From an uncultured Johnsonella sp. (lineage in GTDB: Bacteria; Bacillota; Clostridia; Lachnospirales; Lachnospiraceae): a DNA stretch of 8,824 nt. This document shows positions 1 through 6,953 of this stretch, one piece after another (the stretch's first letter is position 1; the number at the start of each line of letters is the position of its first letter). The stretch spans positions 1 to 8,824 of the forward strand of contig CAJPUK010000097.1 of the NCBI GenBank assembly GCA_905373785.1, given 5' to 3'. A program made the position numbers and the translations under genes. Below the pieces are notes generated by a model that made no database searches, was not told the DNA's origin, and worked only from the letters and a program-made list of their open reading frames with translations.

Positions 1-179
1 AATAAGAAAGTCATTATAAAACCATAAAGTATAGGCAGTAATATTGAAATAATCTTATTAAAAGTAGCAGATATAAAATGAAATCTGTTAAATGTAAAGT
101 ATATCGTTATGGCTATAGCTATTACACTTAAGGCTGTAATTCCGCTATACAAATAAACTCTGATATCCGTCTTCTTCAC
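1..179 (-). CDS. AI-2E/PerM-family membrane transporter, N-terminal fragment
   Basis: The gene runs off the low-coordinate edge, so only the first 59 residues are visible. They hold two hydrophobic stretches, roughly residues 8-30 and 42-59, the second containing LLPILYGFIMTFL. A pair of N-terminal membrane segments with a 'P-x-x-Y/I-G' pattern leading into the second one is typical of the AI-2E transporter family (PF01594; PerM/YtvI-like polytopic proteins). Members are proposed to export small molecules or act as Na+/H+ antiporters; the substrate here is unknown. The start is a GTG chosen because AAGGAG (187-192) lies 7 nt upstream and no better start is in frame. That binding site overlaps the stop codon of the DUF4317 gene, so the two are probably co-transcribed and translationally coupled. 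The family call rests on a short N-terminus only; another polytopic membrane protein is possible. Confidence 0.65.
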   Translation of the reverse strand, partial: MKKTDIRVYLYSGITALSVIAIAITIYFTFNRFHFISATFNKIISILLPILYGFIMTFL

Positions 180-186
180 TTTTTTG

Positions 187-192
187 CTCCTT
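187..192 (-). promoter_or_regulatory. Ribosome binding site of the transporter gene
   Basis: On the minus strand this reads AAGGAG, 7 nt before a GTG start at 179. Its first two bases are part of the TAA stop of the upstream DUF4317 gene. It supports both the non-ATG start and coupling to DUF4317 translation. Confidence 0.7.
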
Positions 193-1309
193 AATCAGTA
201 GTACTTTTTATATTGATACCATTTATTTCTATGCTATCGTTAAGTTCTATCACCAAACACTTTTTTCCTTCCACCGTCTTTGTAGAAATATACGGCAAAT
301 AGTCGGCATCGGCTTTTATATTGATTCCCACGGATTTGATGTCAACCTTTTTACTTCCGGCTATATTGTCCGCTAAAACCGTTATATCCGCCCCCTTGGA
401 AGTCTCATATCTTTCTACAGCCTCTTTAGCCGCTCCGCTTTGCTCCATCAGTTTAATCATATCCTGCTTTGAAAGTACCAATGGAGTATCGCTCTCTTTG
501 TTCTCTTCTATCATTTGATTAAGATTTTCATGCAGCCTGCTTATGGTACTGTAACTGCAATCATCATCCAAGGCTTTTACAAGCTCTTCTTGTATGATTT
601 CTCTTTGTTCACCGGCAGGTATCGGAGCAGGTGTTGCGAATATAGCCTCAATCAGATCCTTTGATATATCATCAGCTTTTTTAGAGAAATACAAGGCTGC
701 ATGTATATCCGTCCTTCTGTCATTAAATGCCGGAAAAAGAAATCCCCTTATAGGATCGCTTACTATCCAATCTCTTACCCTATGCTCTATACTGTCGGTT
801 TCTGCATTATAGCTTAGACAGGACTTATCAAGGTTTACGGGACATATACTGCAAAGTACGGCATTATAGGTTTCCTCAGAGGCATCATCAAGTCCCATCT
901 TATCCTTTGTCTTAAAGGGTATATCATAAACTACATTGGCTAAAACTATGTAATAGTTTTCAGGGTATATAAAATTTTCTATAATTTTATTAAAAAACTT
1001 AAGATTAAGCTCTTCGTTTTCAATTTTACTTTCTCTAAGTTCCATTAACAGTTTATGAGAAAGACCGTTTAACTCCTCTTCAAGTCCTATATCTATATTA
1101 AGCAGCTGCTTTCCGACAGTTCCGCTTAGAGTTTTCTTAAACATATCTTCATACTTAAAGCTGTCTTCCTCAGGTATAAGACTGTATGACTTGGTGCTTA
1201 AAAGCTTAATGTTTTTCTCATGATCCACATAGCAGGTACTGAACTTTGATATTACGGAGGCATCTTTGTGAAATAATTTTTTTATTTCATTAATTTCGGA
1301 CTTTATCAT
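191..1309 (-). CDS. DUF4317 family protein of unknown function
   Basis: This 372-residue protein has no visible signal peptide or membrane segment, so it is presumably cytoplasmic. It matches my memory of the DUF4317 family (PF14199) seen across Lachnospiraceae. The recognisable blocks are an N-terminal 'EIxEIKKLF' segment, 'FKKTLSGTVGKQLLN' (57-71), 'ENYYIVL' (117-123), the cysteine cluster CSICPV (153-158) with a further Cys164, and 'GFLFPAFNDRRTDIH' (189-203). The C-terminal part (from about 230) is charged, with a probable helical stretch followed by a beta-rich tail. The clustered cysteines could bind metal, but that is inference. The start has AGGAG (1316-1320) 6 nt upstream, overlapping the cbiC stop, and only 9 nt separate the two genes. 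Co-transcription with a cobalamin gene is therefore likely, although no functional link to B12 is known to me. Family assignment is confident; function is not known. Confidence 0.82.
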   Translation of the reverse strand: MIKSEINEIKKLFHKDASVISKFSTCYVDHEKNIKLLSTKSYSLIPEEDSFKYEDMFKKTLSGTVGKQLLNIDIGLEEELNGLSHKLLMELRESKIENEELNLKFFNKIIENFIYPENYYIVLANVVYDIPFKTKDKMGLDDASEETYNAVLCSICPVNLDKSCLSYNAETDSIEHRVRDWIVSDPIRGFLFPAFNDRRTDIHAALYFSKKADDISKDLIEAIFATPAPIPAGEQREIIQEELVKALDDDCSYSTISRLHENLNQMIEENKESDTPLVLSKQDMIKLMEQSGAAKEAVERYETSKGADITVLADNIAGSKKVDIKSVGINIKADADYLPYISTKTVEGKKCLVIELNDSIEINGINIKSTTD

Positions 1310-1318
1310 AACTTACTC

Positions 1319-1975
1319 CTAATCAAGTCTTTTTAACTGATATATTATAGCATTGATTATGGCAGCAGCTATATTGCTTCCGCCCTTTCTTCCCTTAGCT
1401 ACTATATGAGGCACCTTGGTTTCCAGTATCAAATTCTTTGACTCAACTACATTTACAAAGCCTACAGGTACTCCTATTATTAAATCAGGCTTAAAGCCCT
1501 GTTCTATAAGCTCATACAGTCTTATAAGGGCTGTAGGTGCATTTCCTACAGCTATAACTATAGCCTTATCCGTAGTCTTGCTTAGCTCAAAAGCTCTTTC
1601 CATGCTTACGCAAGCCCTTGTAACTCCTCTTTCCTTGGCTTCTTTTATTATATCTTCATCGGAAATAAAACATCTTGCATCAGAGTTTAGTACCTGCAAG
1701 GAGGTTTTATTGATTCCGGCAAGTGCCATCTTGGTATCGGTAATTATAAATGCTCCCCTTTTAAAAGCCTCAAAGCCTCTGTTTAAAGCATCATTTCCAA
1801 AAACAAGATTTGTTTGATAATCAAAGTCTGCAGAAGTATGTATACATCTTTTTACAACTTTAAGCTCTTCGGCTGTAAAACTCTCCAAAGCCTTCTTATC
1901 CATCTCACTTTCTATCATTCTCATGCTTTCCGCTTCTATCTTCTCAGGAGCTATTATCATTATATCTTTTAACAT
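1319..1975 (-). CDS. cbiC: Precorrin-8X / cobalt-precorrin-8 methylmutase (CbiC/CobH)
   Basis: The enzyme moves the methyl group from C11 to C12 of the corrin ring, converting (cobalt-)precorrin-8 to hydrogenobyrinic/cobyrinic acid in the cytoplasm. The 218 residues are the usual length for the family. Visible signatures are the 'IHTSAD' block with His46 in the place of the catalytic histidine of CobH, 'TDTKMALAGI' (79-88), 'GNAPTAL' (144-150), 'GVPVGFVNVVESK' (168-180) and the C-terminal 'GRKGGSNIAAA' (195-205). The ATG has AGAAAGG (1984-1990) 8 nt upstream and a promoter-like sequence at 1997-2025. It is the first gene of a unit continuing into DUF4317 and a membrane protein, and it is separated from the other cobalamin genes by a 260-nt gap holding an inverted-repeat element. 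The anaerobic-type neighbours favour the cobalt-precorrin-8 substrate; the sequence alone does not decide this. Confidence 0.95.
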   Translation of the reverse strand: MLKDIMIIAPEKIEAESMRMIESEMDKKALESFTAEELKVVKRCIHTSADFDYQTNLVFGNDALNRGFEAFKRGAFIITDTKMALAGINKTSLQVLNSDARCFISDEDIIKEAKERGVTRACVSMERAFELSKTTDKAIVIAVGNAPTALIRLYELIEQGFKPDLIIGVPVGFVNVVESKNLILETKVPHIVAKGRKGGSNIAAAIINAIIYQLKRLD

Positions 1976-1996
1976 TTTTAAAACCTTTCTATCTAT

Positions 1997-2025
1997 ATTA
2001 TATAATTCTATTTTTAATAAGTAAA
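1997..2025 (-). promoter_or_regulatory. Candidate sigma-A promoter for cbiC-DUF4317-transporter unit
   Basis: On the minus strand there is TTTACT (2020-2025), a 17-nt spacer and a perfect TATAAT (1997-2002). Transcription would start near 1990, giving a short leader with the cbiC ribosome binding site almost at once, so there is no room for a leader riboswitch. The region is AT-rich, which raises the chance of random TATAAT matches. Position and spacing are nevertheless right. Confidence 0.55.
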
Positions 2026-2028
2026 TTC

Positions 2029-2043
2029 ACACTAGGATAGTGT
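2029..2043. promoter_or_regulatory. 15-bp palindrome next to the cbiC promoter
   Basis: ACACTA-GGA-TAGTGT is a perfect 6-bp dyad with a 3-nt centre, lying 3 bp upstream of the -35 hexamer of the candidate cbiC promoter. It could be a repressor or activator site. It is also the outer end of inverted-repeat element A, so it may have no regulatory role. Confidence 0.25.
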
Positions 2044-2209
2044 ATCATTGACATCCGGCCTCATTACTGCTTTGTTGATATATCATAACACTATATAATA
2101 AAGAGAACTGAACTTTGATTTAATATTTCCGGTTTTAATTAAATATCAACGATACTATACACTAGTTTTAGTTTTTTAACGAAAATGAATGACCTACCCT
2201 AACTGTAAC
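2031..2209 (-). repeat. Intergenic repeat element, copy A (31-nt box plus inverted repeat)
   Basis: The element begins on the minus strand with a box at 2209-2179 (GTTACAGTT, GGTAG, ATTCAT, TTCGT blocks). It matches the box of copy B at 26 of 31 positions without gaps. An imperfect inverted repeat follows, with arms 2031-2054 and 2143-2166 agreeing at 18 of 24 positions in ungapped alignment. Several adjacent mismatches are transitions that would still pair as G-U in RNA. A 9-nt direct repeat, AAGTAAATT, occurs at 2019-2027 and 2220-2228, flanking the whole element, and may be a target-site duplication. The element fills the gap between the cobQ stop and the cbiC promoter. No open reading frame of note is inside. 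I do not recognise it as a named repeat or insertion-sequence family. Confidence 0.6.
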
Positions 2210-2235
2210 ATTTTTTTGCAAGTAAATTTCGTCTA

Positions 2236-3747
2236 TCAGTCTTTTAATTCAAGTATCTTATAAAGCTTTTCCATATCAAGGGAATTTCTTACCAAGTCCG
2301 CTAATTTATCATACTCTCTTTTCTTATAATCCTCGGTACTTAGAAAGTCTTCCTTAAGTTCCACTCCCTTTTTTTCTGCCACTTTATTAAGTAAATTCCG
2401 AGTAAACTCTTCATTATCAAAAATGCCGTGTAAATATGTTCCGAAACACTTTTTATTAATAAGTCCAAGCACTCTTTGGCTATCCGACTTCGTGTCTTCC
2501 TCAAGCAACAGCTGCTCATCATCTCCCAAGCTGTAAGTTTGCCCCATGTGTATTTCATAGCCTTCCACACTTGTGTTACTTAATCCCTTACAAAGCTCTA
2601 CCTTGGTGTTTAGTTTATATACTCCGTTATTCAGACTTTTATCTGTACTAAACTTTGTATATGCATTCAAAAGTCCCATGCCTTCAACTCTGCCCTTGTA
2701 CTCTACTCCTTCTTCGTCAACTATATACTTGCCGAGCATTTGAAAGCCTCCGCATATACCTATTAACATACTTCCTTTTTCAACTAATTTCATTATTCGG
2801 CTTTCAAGACCCGACTCCCTTAACTTAAATAAATCACTTATAGTACTTTTACTTCCGGGCAGTATAATAATATCCGGCTCTTTAAGTTCATCAGCTCTTT
2901 TGACATATCTTAGTGAAACCGAATCTATTCTCGATAAGGCATTAAAATCGGTAAAGTTGGATATATGCTCAAACCTTATTACCGCTATATCTATAGCTTT
3001 AATTGCTTTATTTTTATTCTCATCAAGCCTGGAAGAAAGGCTGTCCTCATCATCTATATCGATATATTTCATAGGTATGGTACCCAGTACCCCTATACCG
3101 AGTTTTTCTTCTATCATACCTATTCCGGGCTTTAATATTTCTATATCTCCACGAAATTTATTTATTATAAGACCTTTTACCCTTTTTTGATCTTCAGGCT
3201 CTAAAAGCTTTACGGTACCGTATAAAGAGGCAAATACCCCTCCTCTGTCTATATCACCTACAAGCAGCACGGGTGCATTAAGCATCTTTGCCAAGCCCAT
3301 ATTGACTATGTCATCTTCCATAAGGTTGATCTCTGCCGGAGAACCCGCCCCCTCAACCACAATTATGTCATACTCCTTAGAAAGCTCCTCATAAGAGTGC
3401 ATTATGTATTCCACATAGCTCTTTTTTTTCGCAAAGTACTCTCTTGCCTTCATATTGCCATAGACTTTGCCTAAAATAATGACCTGAGAGCCCATATCGG
3501 AGTTGGGTTTTAGGAGTATGGGATTCATATACACACTCGGCTCTATATCGCAGGCTTCGGCTTGCATAGCCTGTGCCCTTCCCATTTCCTTACCGTCTTT
3601 GGTAATATATGAATTGTTAGCCATATTTTGAGACTTAAAAGGAGCCACCTTATATCCGTCTTGCTTAAATACTCTGCAAAGACCTGCCGTTACAAAACTT
3701 TTTCCGGAATTGGACATAGTCCCCTGTACCATAATTACCTTTGCCAC
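2236..3747 (-). CDS. cobQ: Cobyric acid synthase (adenosylcobyrinate a,c-diamide amidotransferase)
   Basis: This enzyme (also called CbiP) uses glutamine and ATP to amidate the b, d, e and g side chains of adenosylcobyrinic acid a,c-diamide to cobyric acid. Its 503 residues show the full two-domain layout. The N-terminal dethiobiotin-synthetase-like domain has the P-loop 'GTMSNSGKS' (9-17) and 'VEGAGSPAEINL' (131-142). The C-terminal class I glutamine amidotransferase domain has the nucleophile Cys332 in 'GICGGFQMLG', 'GYEIHMG' (396-402) and His440 in 'GTYLHGIFDN'. CobQ is distinguished from cobyrinate diamide synthase CobB/CbiA by these motifs and by length. The start is GTG, overlapping the cobD stop by one base. 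It is supported by AAAGGAG 8 nt upstream. It is the last gene of the radA-cbiF-cobD-cobQ run. No obvious G+C-rich terminator follows; the next feature is repeat element A. Confidence 0.96.
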   Translation of the reverse strand: MAKVIMVQGTMSNSGKSFVTAGLCRVFKQDGYKVAPFKSQNMANNSYITKDGKEMGRAQAMQAEACDIEPSVYMNPILLKPNSDMGSQVIILGKVYGNMKAREYFAKKKSYVEYIMHSYEELSKEYDIIVVEGAGSPAEINLMEDDIVNMGLAKMLNAPVLLVGDIDRGGVFASLYGTVKLLEPEDQKRVKGLIINKFRGDIEILKPGIGMIEEKLGIGVLGTIPMKYIDIDDEDSLSSRLDENKNKAIKAIDIAVIRFEHISNFTDFNALSRIDSVSLRYVKRADELKEPDIIILPGSKSTISDLFKLRESGLESRIMKLVEKGSMLIGICGGFQMLGKYIVDEEGVEYKGRVEGMGLLNAYTKFSTDKSLNNGVYKLNTKVELCKGLSNTSVEGYEIHMGQTYSLGDDEQLLLEEDTKSDSQRVLGLINKKCFGTYLHGIFDNEEFTRNLLNKVAEKKGVELKEDFLSTEDYKKREYDKLADLVRNSLDMEKLYKILELKD

Positions 3748-4814
3748 TATTTAATCTCCTTTACGAGTTCTTTTAAGCTTTTTATAAAATATTCATTTTC
3801 TTCGTGAGTCCTTACGGCTATTCTGTAATGATTTTCGAAAAGCCCCTTGATAGTCTCACATTTTCTTATTATTATATTTTTAGTAAGCAGTTTTGAGTAT
3901 AGATCCTTTATATTATCGCAATAAAAAAGGAGGTAATTTGCATAAGACTTATATACCTTAAAGCCTAAGCCTTGAAGCTCCCAGCTAAGATAAGCTCTTT
4001 CTTTTGATACATAGTCGGGAAGCGACTCATAATCTTTTTCATGCTCCAAGGCTGCCTCCCCTGCAAGAAGAGCCAAAGTATTGGCAACCCAGGTAGGCGC
4101 TACCAAAGCCAGTTCCTTAAGCAGCTCCTTATCTTCTGTATACAGTATGCCAAGCCTAAGTCCCGGAATTGCATAGACTTTGGTAAAAGAATTTATTAAA
4201 ATTATATTCTCAAATTGTTTCGCATAGCTGTATACATCGATTTTTTTATTCTGCTCAACAAAGTCCATAAAACTTATGTCAATTACCAACTTAACTTTTA
4301 ATTCAAAGGTCTTTTTTATAATCTCTAAAAGCACATTTTCATCTATAAGGGAGCCTATAGGGTTATTCGGCAAACAAAGATACATAAGGTCAAGCTCTTT
4401 ATGAATACAGTCAAGTATGTCTTTGTCTATACCCTTATCAAGATCTATATTATAATTCTCAATAATATTTTCCTTATTATAACTTAAGGACTCCTCATAA
4501 GCCATAAAGGTAGGAATCGGTATAAGCGCCCTTAGCCCCCTTCTATATGTATGTATAAGCCTATACATAAGCTCTTCGGCTCCATTGCCTACTACTATGT
4601 TATCCTTTGCTATATGATACTTTTTGGCAACAAGTTCTTTGAGTTTATGTGCGTATCTGTCGGGGTAATGTATAAGCTTTTCCACATTTTCCGTAATGCT
4701 GTCCTTTATAGCCTTACTTAGACCTAAAGGATTAATGTTTGCTGAAAAATCATATACTTCTTTGTAATCCTTATTCAGCTCTTTAGAAACATTATATATA
4801 TCTCCGCCATGCAT
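3747..4814 (-). CDS. cobD: L-threonine-O-3-phosphate decarboxylase (CobD)
   Basis: This PLP enzyme of the class I/II aminotransferase fold decarboxylates threonine phosphate to (R)-1-amino-2-propanol phosphate, the linker to the nucleotide loop of B12. With the chosen start it has 355 residues, the usual length. Signatures are the N-terminal 'MHGGDIY', 'YDFSANINPLG' (21-31), 'VVGNGAEEL' (74-82), 'CLPNNPIG' (147-154), the PLP lysine 212 in 'SFTKVYAIPGLRLG', and 'YRIAVRT' (330-336). The frame is open up to 4883, but the extra 23 residues would lie inside cbiF and are not family-like. ATG at 4814 begins directly after the cbiF TAA and matches the conserved HGGxIY start, although its binding site (GAAAGG, about 12 nt away) is loosely spaced. 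HisC is a paralogous alternative, made unlikely by the cobalamin neighbours and the start motif. Confidence 0.93.
   Translation of the reverse strand: MHGGDIYNVSKELNKDYKEVYDFSANINPLGLSKAIKDSITENVEKLIHYPDRYAHKLKELVAKKYHIAKDNIVVGNGAEELMYRLIHTYRRGLRALIPIPTFMAYEESLSYNKENIIENYNIDLDKGIDKDILDCIHKELDLMYLCLPNNPIGSLIDENVLLEIIKKTFELKVKLVIDISFMDFVEQNKKIDVYSYAKQFENIILINSFTKVYAIPGLRLGILYTEDKELLKELALVAPTWVANTLALLAGEAALEHEKDYESLPDYVSKERAYLSWELQGLGFKVYKSYANYLLFYCDNIKDLYSKLLTKNIIIRKCETIKGLFENHYRIAVRTHEENEYFIKSLKELVKEIK
3756..3762 (-). promoter_or_regulatory. Ribosome binding site of cobQ, inside cobD
   Basis: AAAGGAG on the minus strand, 8 nt before the GTG start of cobQ, lies within the last codons of cobD. 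It confirms the non-ATG start and indicates translation coupled by a TAGTG overlap. Confidence 0.8.
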
Positions 4815-4815
4815 C

Positions 4816-5568
4816 TTATACGCTTGCCTTTCTATACTCATGCGAAAAATGCTTATCATAGAGTCTGGATACTTCAAACTCATCTCCTAAGGCATTGCCC
4901 ACTATTACGAGGGCTGTCTTTCCTATGCCTGCTTTTTTAACCTCCTCGGCTATATTTTCCAAGGTCGATACTATGCGTTTTTCATCTTCCCAGCTCGCCT
5001 TATATACAACTGCAACCTTGGTGTTCTTAGGATATGAGGTACATAATTTTTCAACAAGCTCTTCTATCATGGATATGCTTAAAAATATAACCATGCTTGC
5101 CTGGTGTACTGCAAGTTCTTCTATACTCTCTCCCTTCGGCATGGGAGTCCTTCCCTCCATACGGGTAAGTATTACTGTCTGTGATACTCCCGGAAGGGTG
5201 TATTCCAAATTAAGGGTTGCCGCAGCCGCAAGGAAGGAACTTACTCCGGGTACAACCTTGTATTTTATACCCAGCTTGTCAAGTTCTCTCATTTGTTCCC
5301 TGTGAGCACCGTATATTGACGGATCTCCGGTATGCACCCTTGCGACCTTAAGCCCCTTTTCATGTGCATCCTTCATAACTTCTATAACCTCGTCCAAATT
5401 CATGGAAGCACTGTTATATATTACCGCACTCTCCTTAGCCGAGTTTAGGACTTCTTTATTAACTAAAGAGCCTGCATATATAATTACATCACTTTCATCT
5501 ATAATTTTTTTAGCCTTTATAGTAAGCAGTTCCGGATCACCGGAACCGGCACCTATAAACCAAACCAT
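4816..5568 (-). CDS. cbiF: Precorrin-4 / cobalt-precorrin-4 C11-methyltransferase (CbiF/CobM)
   Basis: The enzyme transfers a methyl group from S-adenosylmethionine to C11 of the ring-contracted intermediate of corrin synthesis. The 250 residues carry the tetrapyrrole methylase hallmarks: glycine-rich 'GAGSGDPELLT' (6-16), 'VARVHTGDPSIYGA' (75-88), 'PGVSSFLAAAA' (107-117) and 'TRMEGRTPMP' (135-144). The last block separates CbiF/CobM from the other methylases of the pathway such as CobA, CbiL and CbiH. The ATG has AAGGAG 6 nt upstream. The gene begins only 14 nt after the radA stop, with no room for a separate terminator and promoter, so it should be read from the radA transcript. Its TAA is immediately followed by the cobD start. 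Confidence 0.95.
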   Translation of the reverse strand: MVWFIGAGSGDPELLTIKAKKIIDESDVIIYAGSLVNKEVLNSAKESAVIYNSASMNLDEVIEVMKDAHEKGLKVARVHTGDPSIYGAHREQMRELDKLGIKYKVVPGVSSFLAAAATLNLEYTLPGVSQTVILTRMEGRTPMPKGESIEELAVHQASMVIFLSISMIEELVEKLCTSYPKNTKVAVVYKASWEDEKRIVSTLENIAEEVKKAGIGKTALVIVGNALGDEFEVSRLYDKHFSHEYRKASV

Positions 5569-5582
5569 AATATTCTCCTTAT

Positions 5583-6950
5583 CTACATAAGAGCATCTAT
5601 AGCCTCTCTTATATTATTAACGGCTATAAGTTTCATATTTCCTTTATAATTTAATTTATCGCATACAGCCTTTGGCAGTATACAGGTTTCAAAGCCTAAT
5701 TTATAGGCTTCTCTTATTCTAAGTTCCGACATAGACACAGCTCTTACTTCTCCGGAAAGTCCCACTTCCCCGAATATAACAGCCTTGTCGTCTATGGCTT
5801 TATTTTTGAGACTTGATACCAGGGCTAAAACTATAGCCAAATCAAGGGCCGGTTCATTCATTCTCATGCCTCCGGCTATATTAATATAGGCATCATACTT
5901 ACTCATTTGCATAAGGCAACGTTTTTCTATAACTGCCATAAGAAGGCTGACTCTGTTAAAGTCCGTTCCCACCGCTGTCCTTTTTGGCATCCCGAAGTTC
6001 GTGGGAGTAACTAATGCCTGTACCTCAACCAAAAGCGGTCTGCTGCCCTCCAAAAGACAGGAAACCACCGAGCCCGAGGCGCTTATCGGTCTGCCTGAGA
6101 GCATATATTCGGAAGGATTACTTACCTCCACCAAGCCCTTACTGCGCATTTCAAAAACACCTATCTCGTTGGTAGAGCCGAATCTATTCTTAACGGCTCT
6201 TATTATCCTGTATGACACGCTTCTTTCACCCTCAAAGTAAAGCACCGTGTCTACCATATGTTCCAAGGTTCTCGGACCTGCCACCTGACCATCTTTTGTC
6301 ACATGACCCACTATAAATATTGCGGTGGAACTTTGCTTTGCCAACTGCATAAGTCTTAGGGTACTTTCCCTTACTTGTGTAACACTTCCCTGTGCAGAGG
6401 GAAGTTCATCTATATACATCGTTTGTATGGAGTCGATTATAACTACCTGCGGCTTGTACTTACCTATAATTGCCACTATGGTATTGACATCGGTCTCACA
6501 TAAGAATCTGAGATCTCCTTCAATACTGCCTATTCTTAAAGCCCTTAGTTTTATCTGCTTTAGGCTCTCTTCTCCCGATACATAAAGTACACTTTTACCG
6601 GACATTGCAAGGTTTCTGCATACCTGTAAAAGTATGGTGGATTTGCCTATACCCGGGTCACCTCCTACAAGTACCAGTGAGCCTGCCACTATGCCGCTTC
6701 CCAAAACTCTGTCAAGCTCTTCAAAACCGGTACGGTATCTGTCCTCTTCATACAACTCTATCTCGTCAATATGCACAGCCTCTTTATCAGTACTAAGAGT
6801 ACCGGAGCCTACCGCTCCGGTACTCTTAAGTTTGGCAACCGTCTCCTCGGACATAGTGTTCCATTCCTTACAGCTTGGACATTGACCCATCCACTTTGAA
6901 GACTCATAGCCGCACTCGCTGCAAAAATACACTGTCTTAAGTTTCGCCAT
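5583..6950 (-). CDS. radA: DNA repair protein RadA (Sms), RecA-like branch-migration ATPase
   Basis: RadA is a ring helicase/ATPase that extends recombination intermediates during DNA repair and transformation. All family parts are present in 455 residues: an N-terminal zinc finger C10-x2-C13-x10-C24-x2-C27, Walker A 'GDPGIGKST' (97-105, Lys103), Walker B 'VVIIDS' (169-174), the RadA-specific KNRFG motif (254-258), and a C-terminal Lon-like domain (about 280-455). The ATG is 3 nt after the stop of the small upstream gene, and only a weak purine-rich AGAAAG precedes it, so translation probably depends on the neighbour. Its linker (residues 41-53) is encoded by an unusually stable inverted repeat. 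In Bacillus the order is clpC-radA-disA; here clpC lies upstream but a small unknown gene intervenes and cobalamin genes replace disA. Confidence 0.97.
   Translation of the reverse strand: MAKLKTVYFCSECGYESSKWMGQCPSCKEWNTMSEETVAKLKSTGAVGSGTLSTDKEAVHIDEIELYEEDRYRTGFEELDRVLGSGIVAGSLVLVGGDPGIGKSTILLQVCRNLAMSGKSVLYVSGEESLKQIKLRALRIGSIEGDLRFLCETDVNTIVAIIGKYKPQVVIIDSIQTMYIDELPSAQGSVTQVRESTLRLMQLAKQSSTAIFIVGHVTKDGQVAGPRTLEHMVDTVLYFEGERSVSYRIIRAVKNRFGSTNEIGVFEMRSKGLVEVSNPSEYMLSGRPISASGSVVSCLLEGSRPLLVEVQALVTPTNFGMPKRTAVGTDFNRVSLLMAVIEKRCLMQMSKYDAYINIAGGMRMNEPALDLAIVLALVSSLKNKAIDDKAVIFGEVGLSGEVRAVSMSELRIREAYKLGFETCILPKAVCDKLNYKGNMKLIAVNNIREAIDALM
6794..6828. other. Perfect 14-bp hairpin inside radA
   Basis: Arms 6794-6807 (TAAGAGTACCGGAG) and 6815-6828 are exact reverse complements separated by a 7-nt loop. 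The stem falls on codons for residues 41-53 of RadA, the glycine/serine-rich linker between zinc finger and ATPase domain. No T-run follows on either strand, so it is not an ordinary terminator. It would form a strong structure in the radA mRNA. Whether it has a role is unknown. Confidence 0.6.
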
Positions 6951-6953
6951 ATA

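Noticed and set aside
1416..1817. Long plus-strand open frames opposite cbiC, cobQ, cbiF, radA and clpC
   Set aside because: They are antisense shadows of well-supported minus-strand genes, with low-complexity Ser/Leu/Ile-rich products and no family resemblance.
2076..2085. TGATATATCA palindrome in the cobQ-cbiC gap
   Set aside because: A 10-bp AT-only palindrome is expected by chance in such AT-rich DNA and is not near the -10/-35 positions.
4815..4883. Longer CobD start (extra 23 residues)
   Set aside because: The extension overlaps cbiF and lacks a good binding site. The family-typical HGGDIY start is at 4814, immediately after the cbiF stop.
5529..5546. 7-bp hairpin GTTCCGG-ATCA-CCGGAAC near the cbiF start
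   Set aside because: It encodes the conserved GSGDPE motif of the methylase, so the complementarity is explained by coding; there is no T-run.
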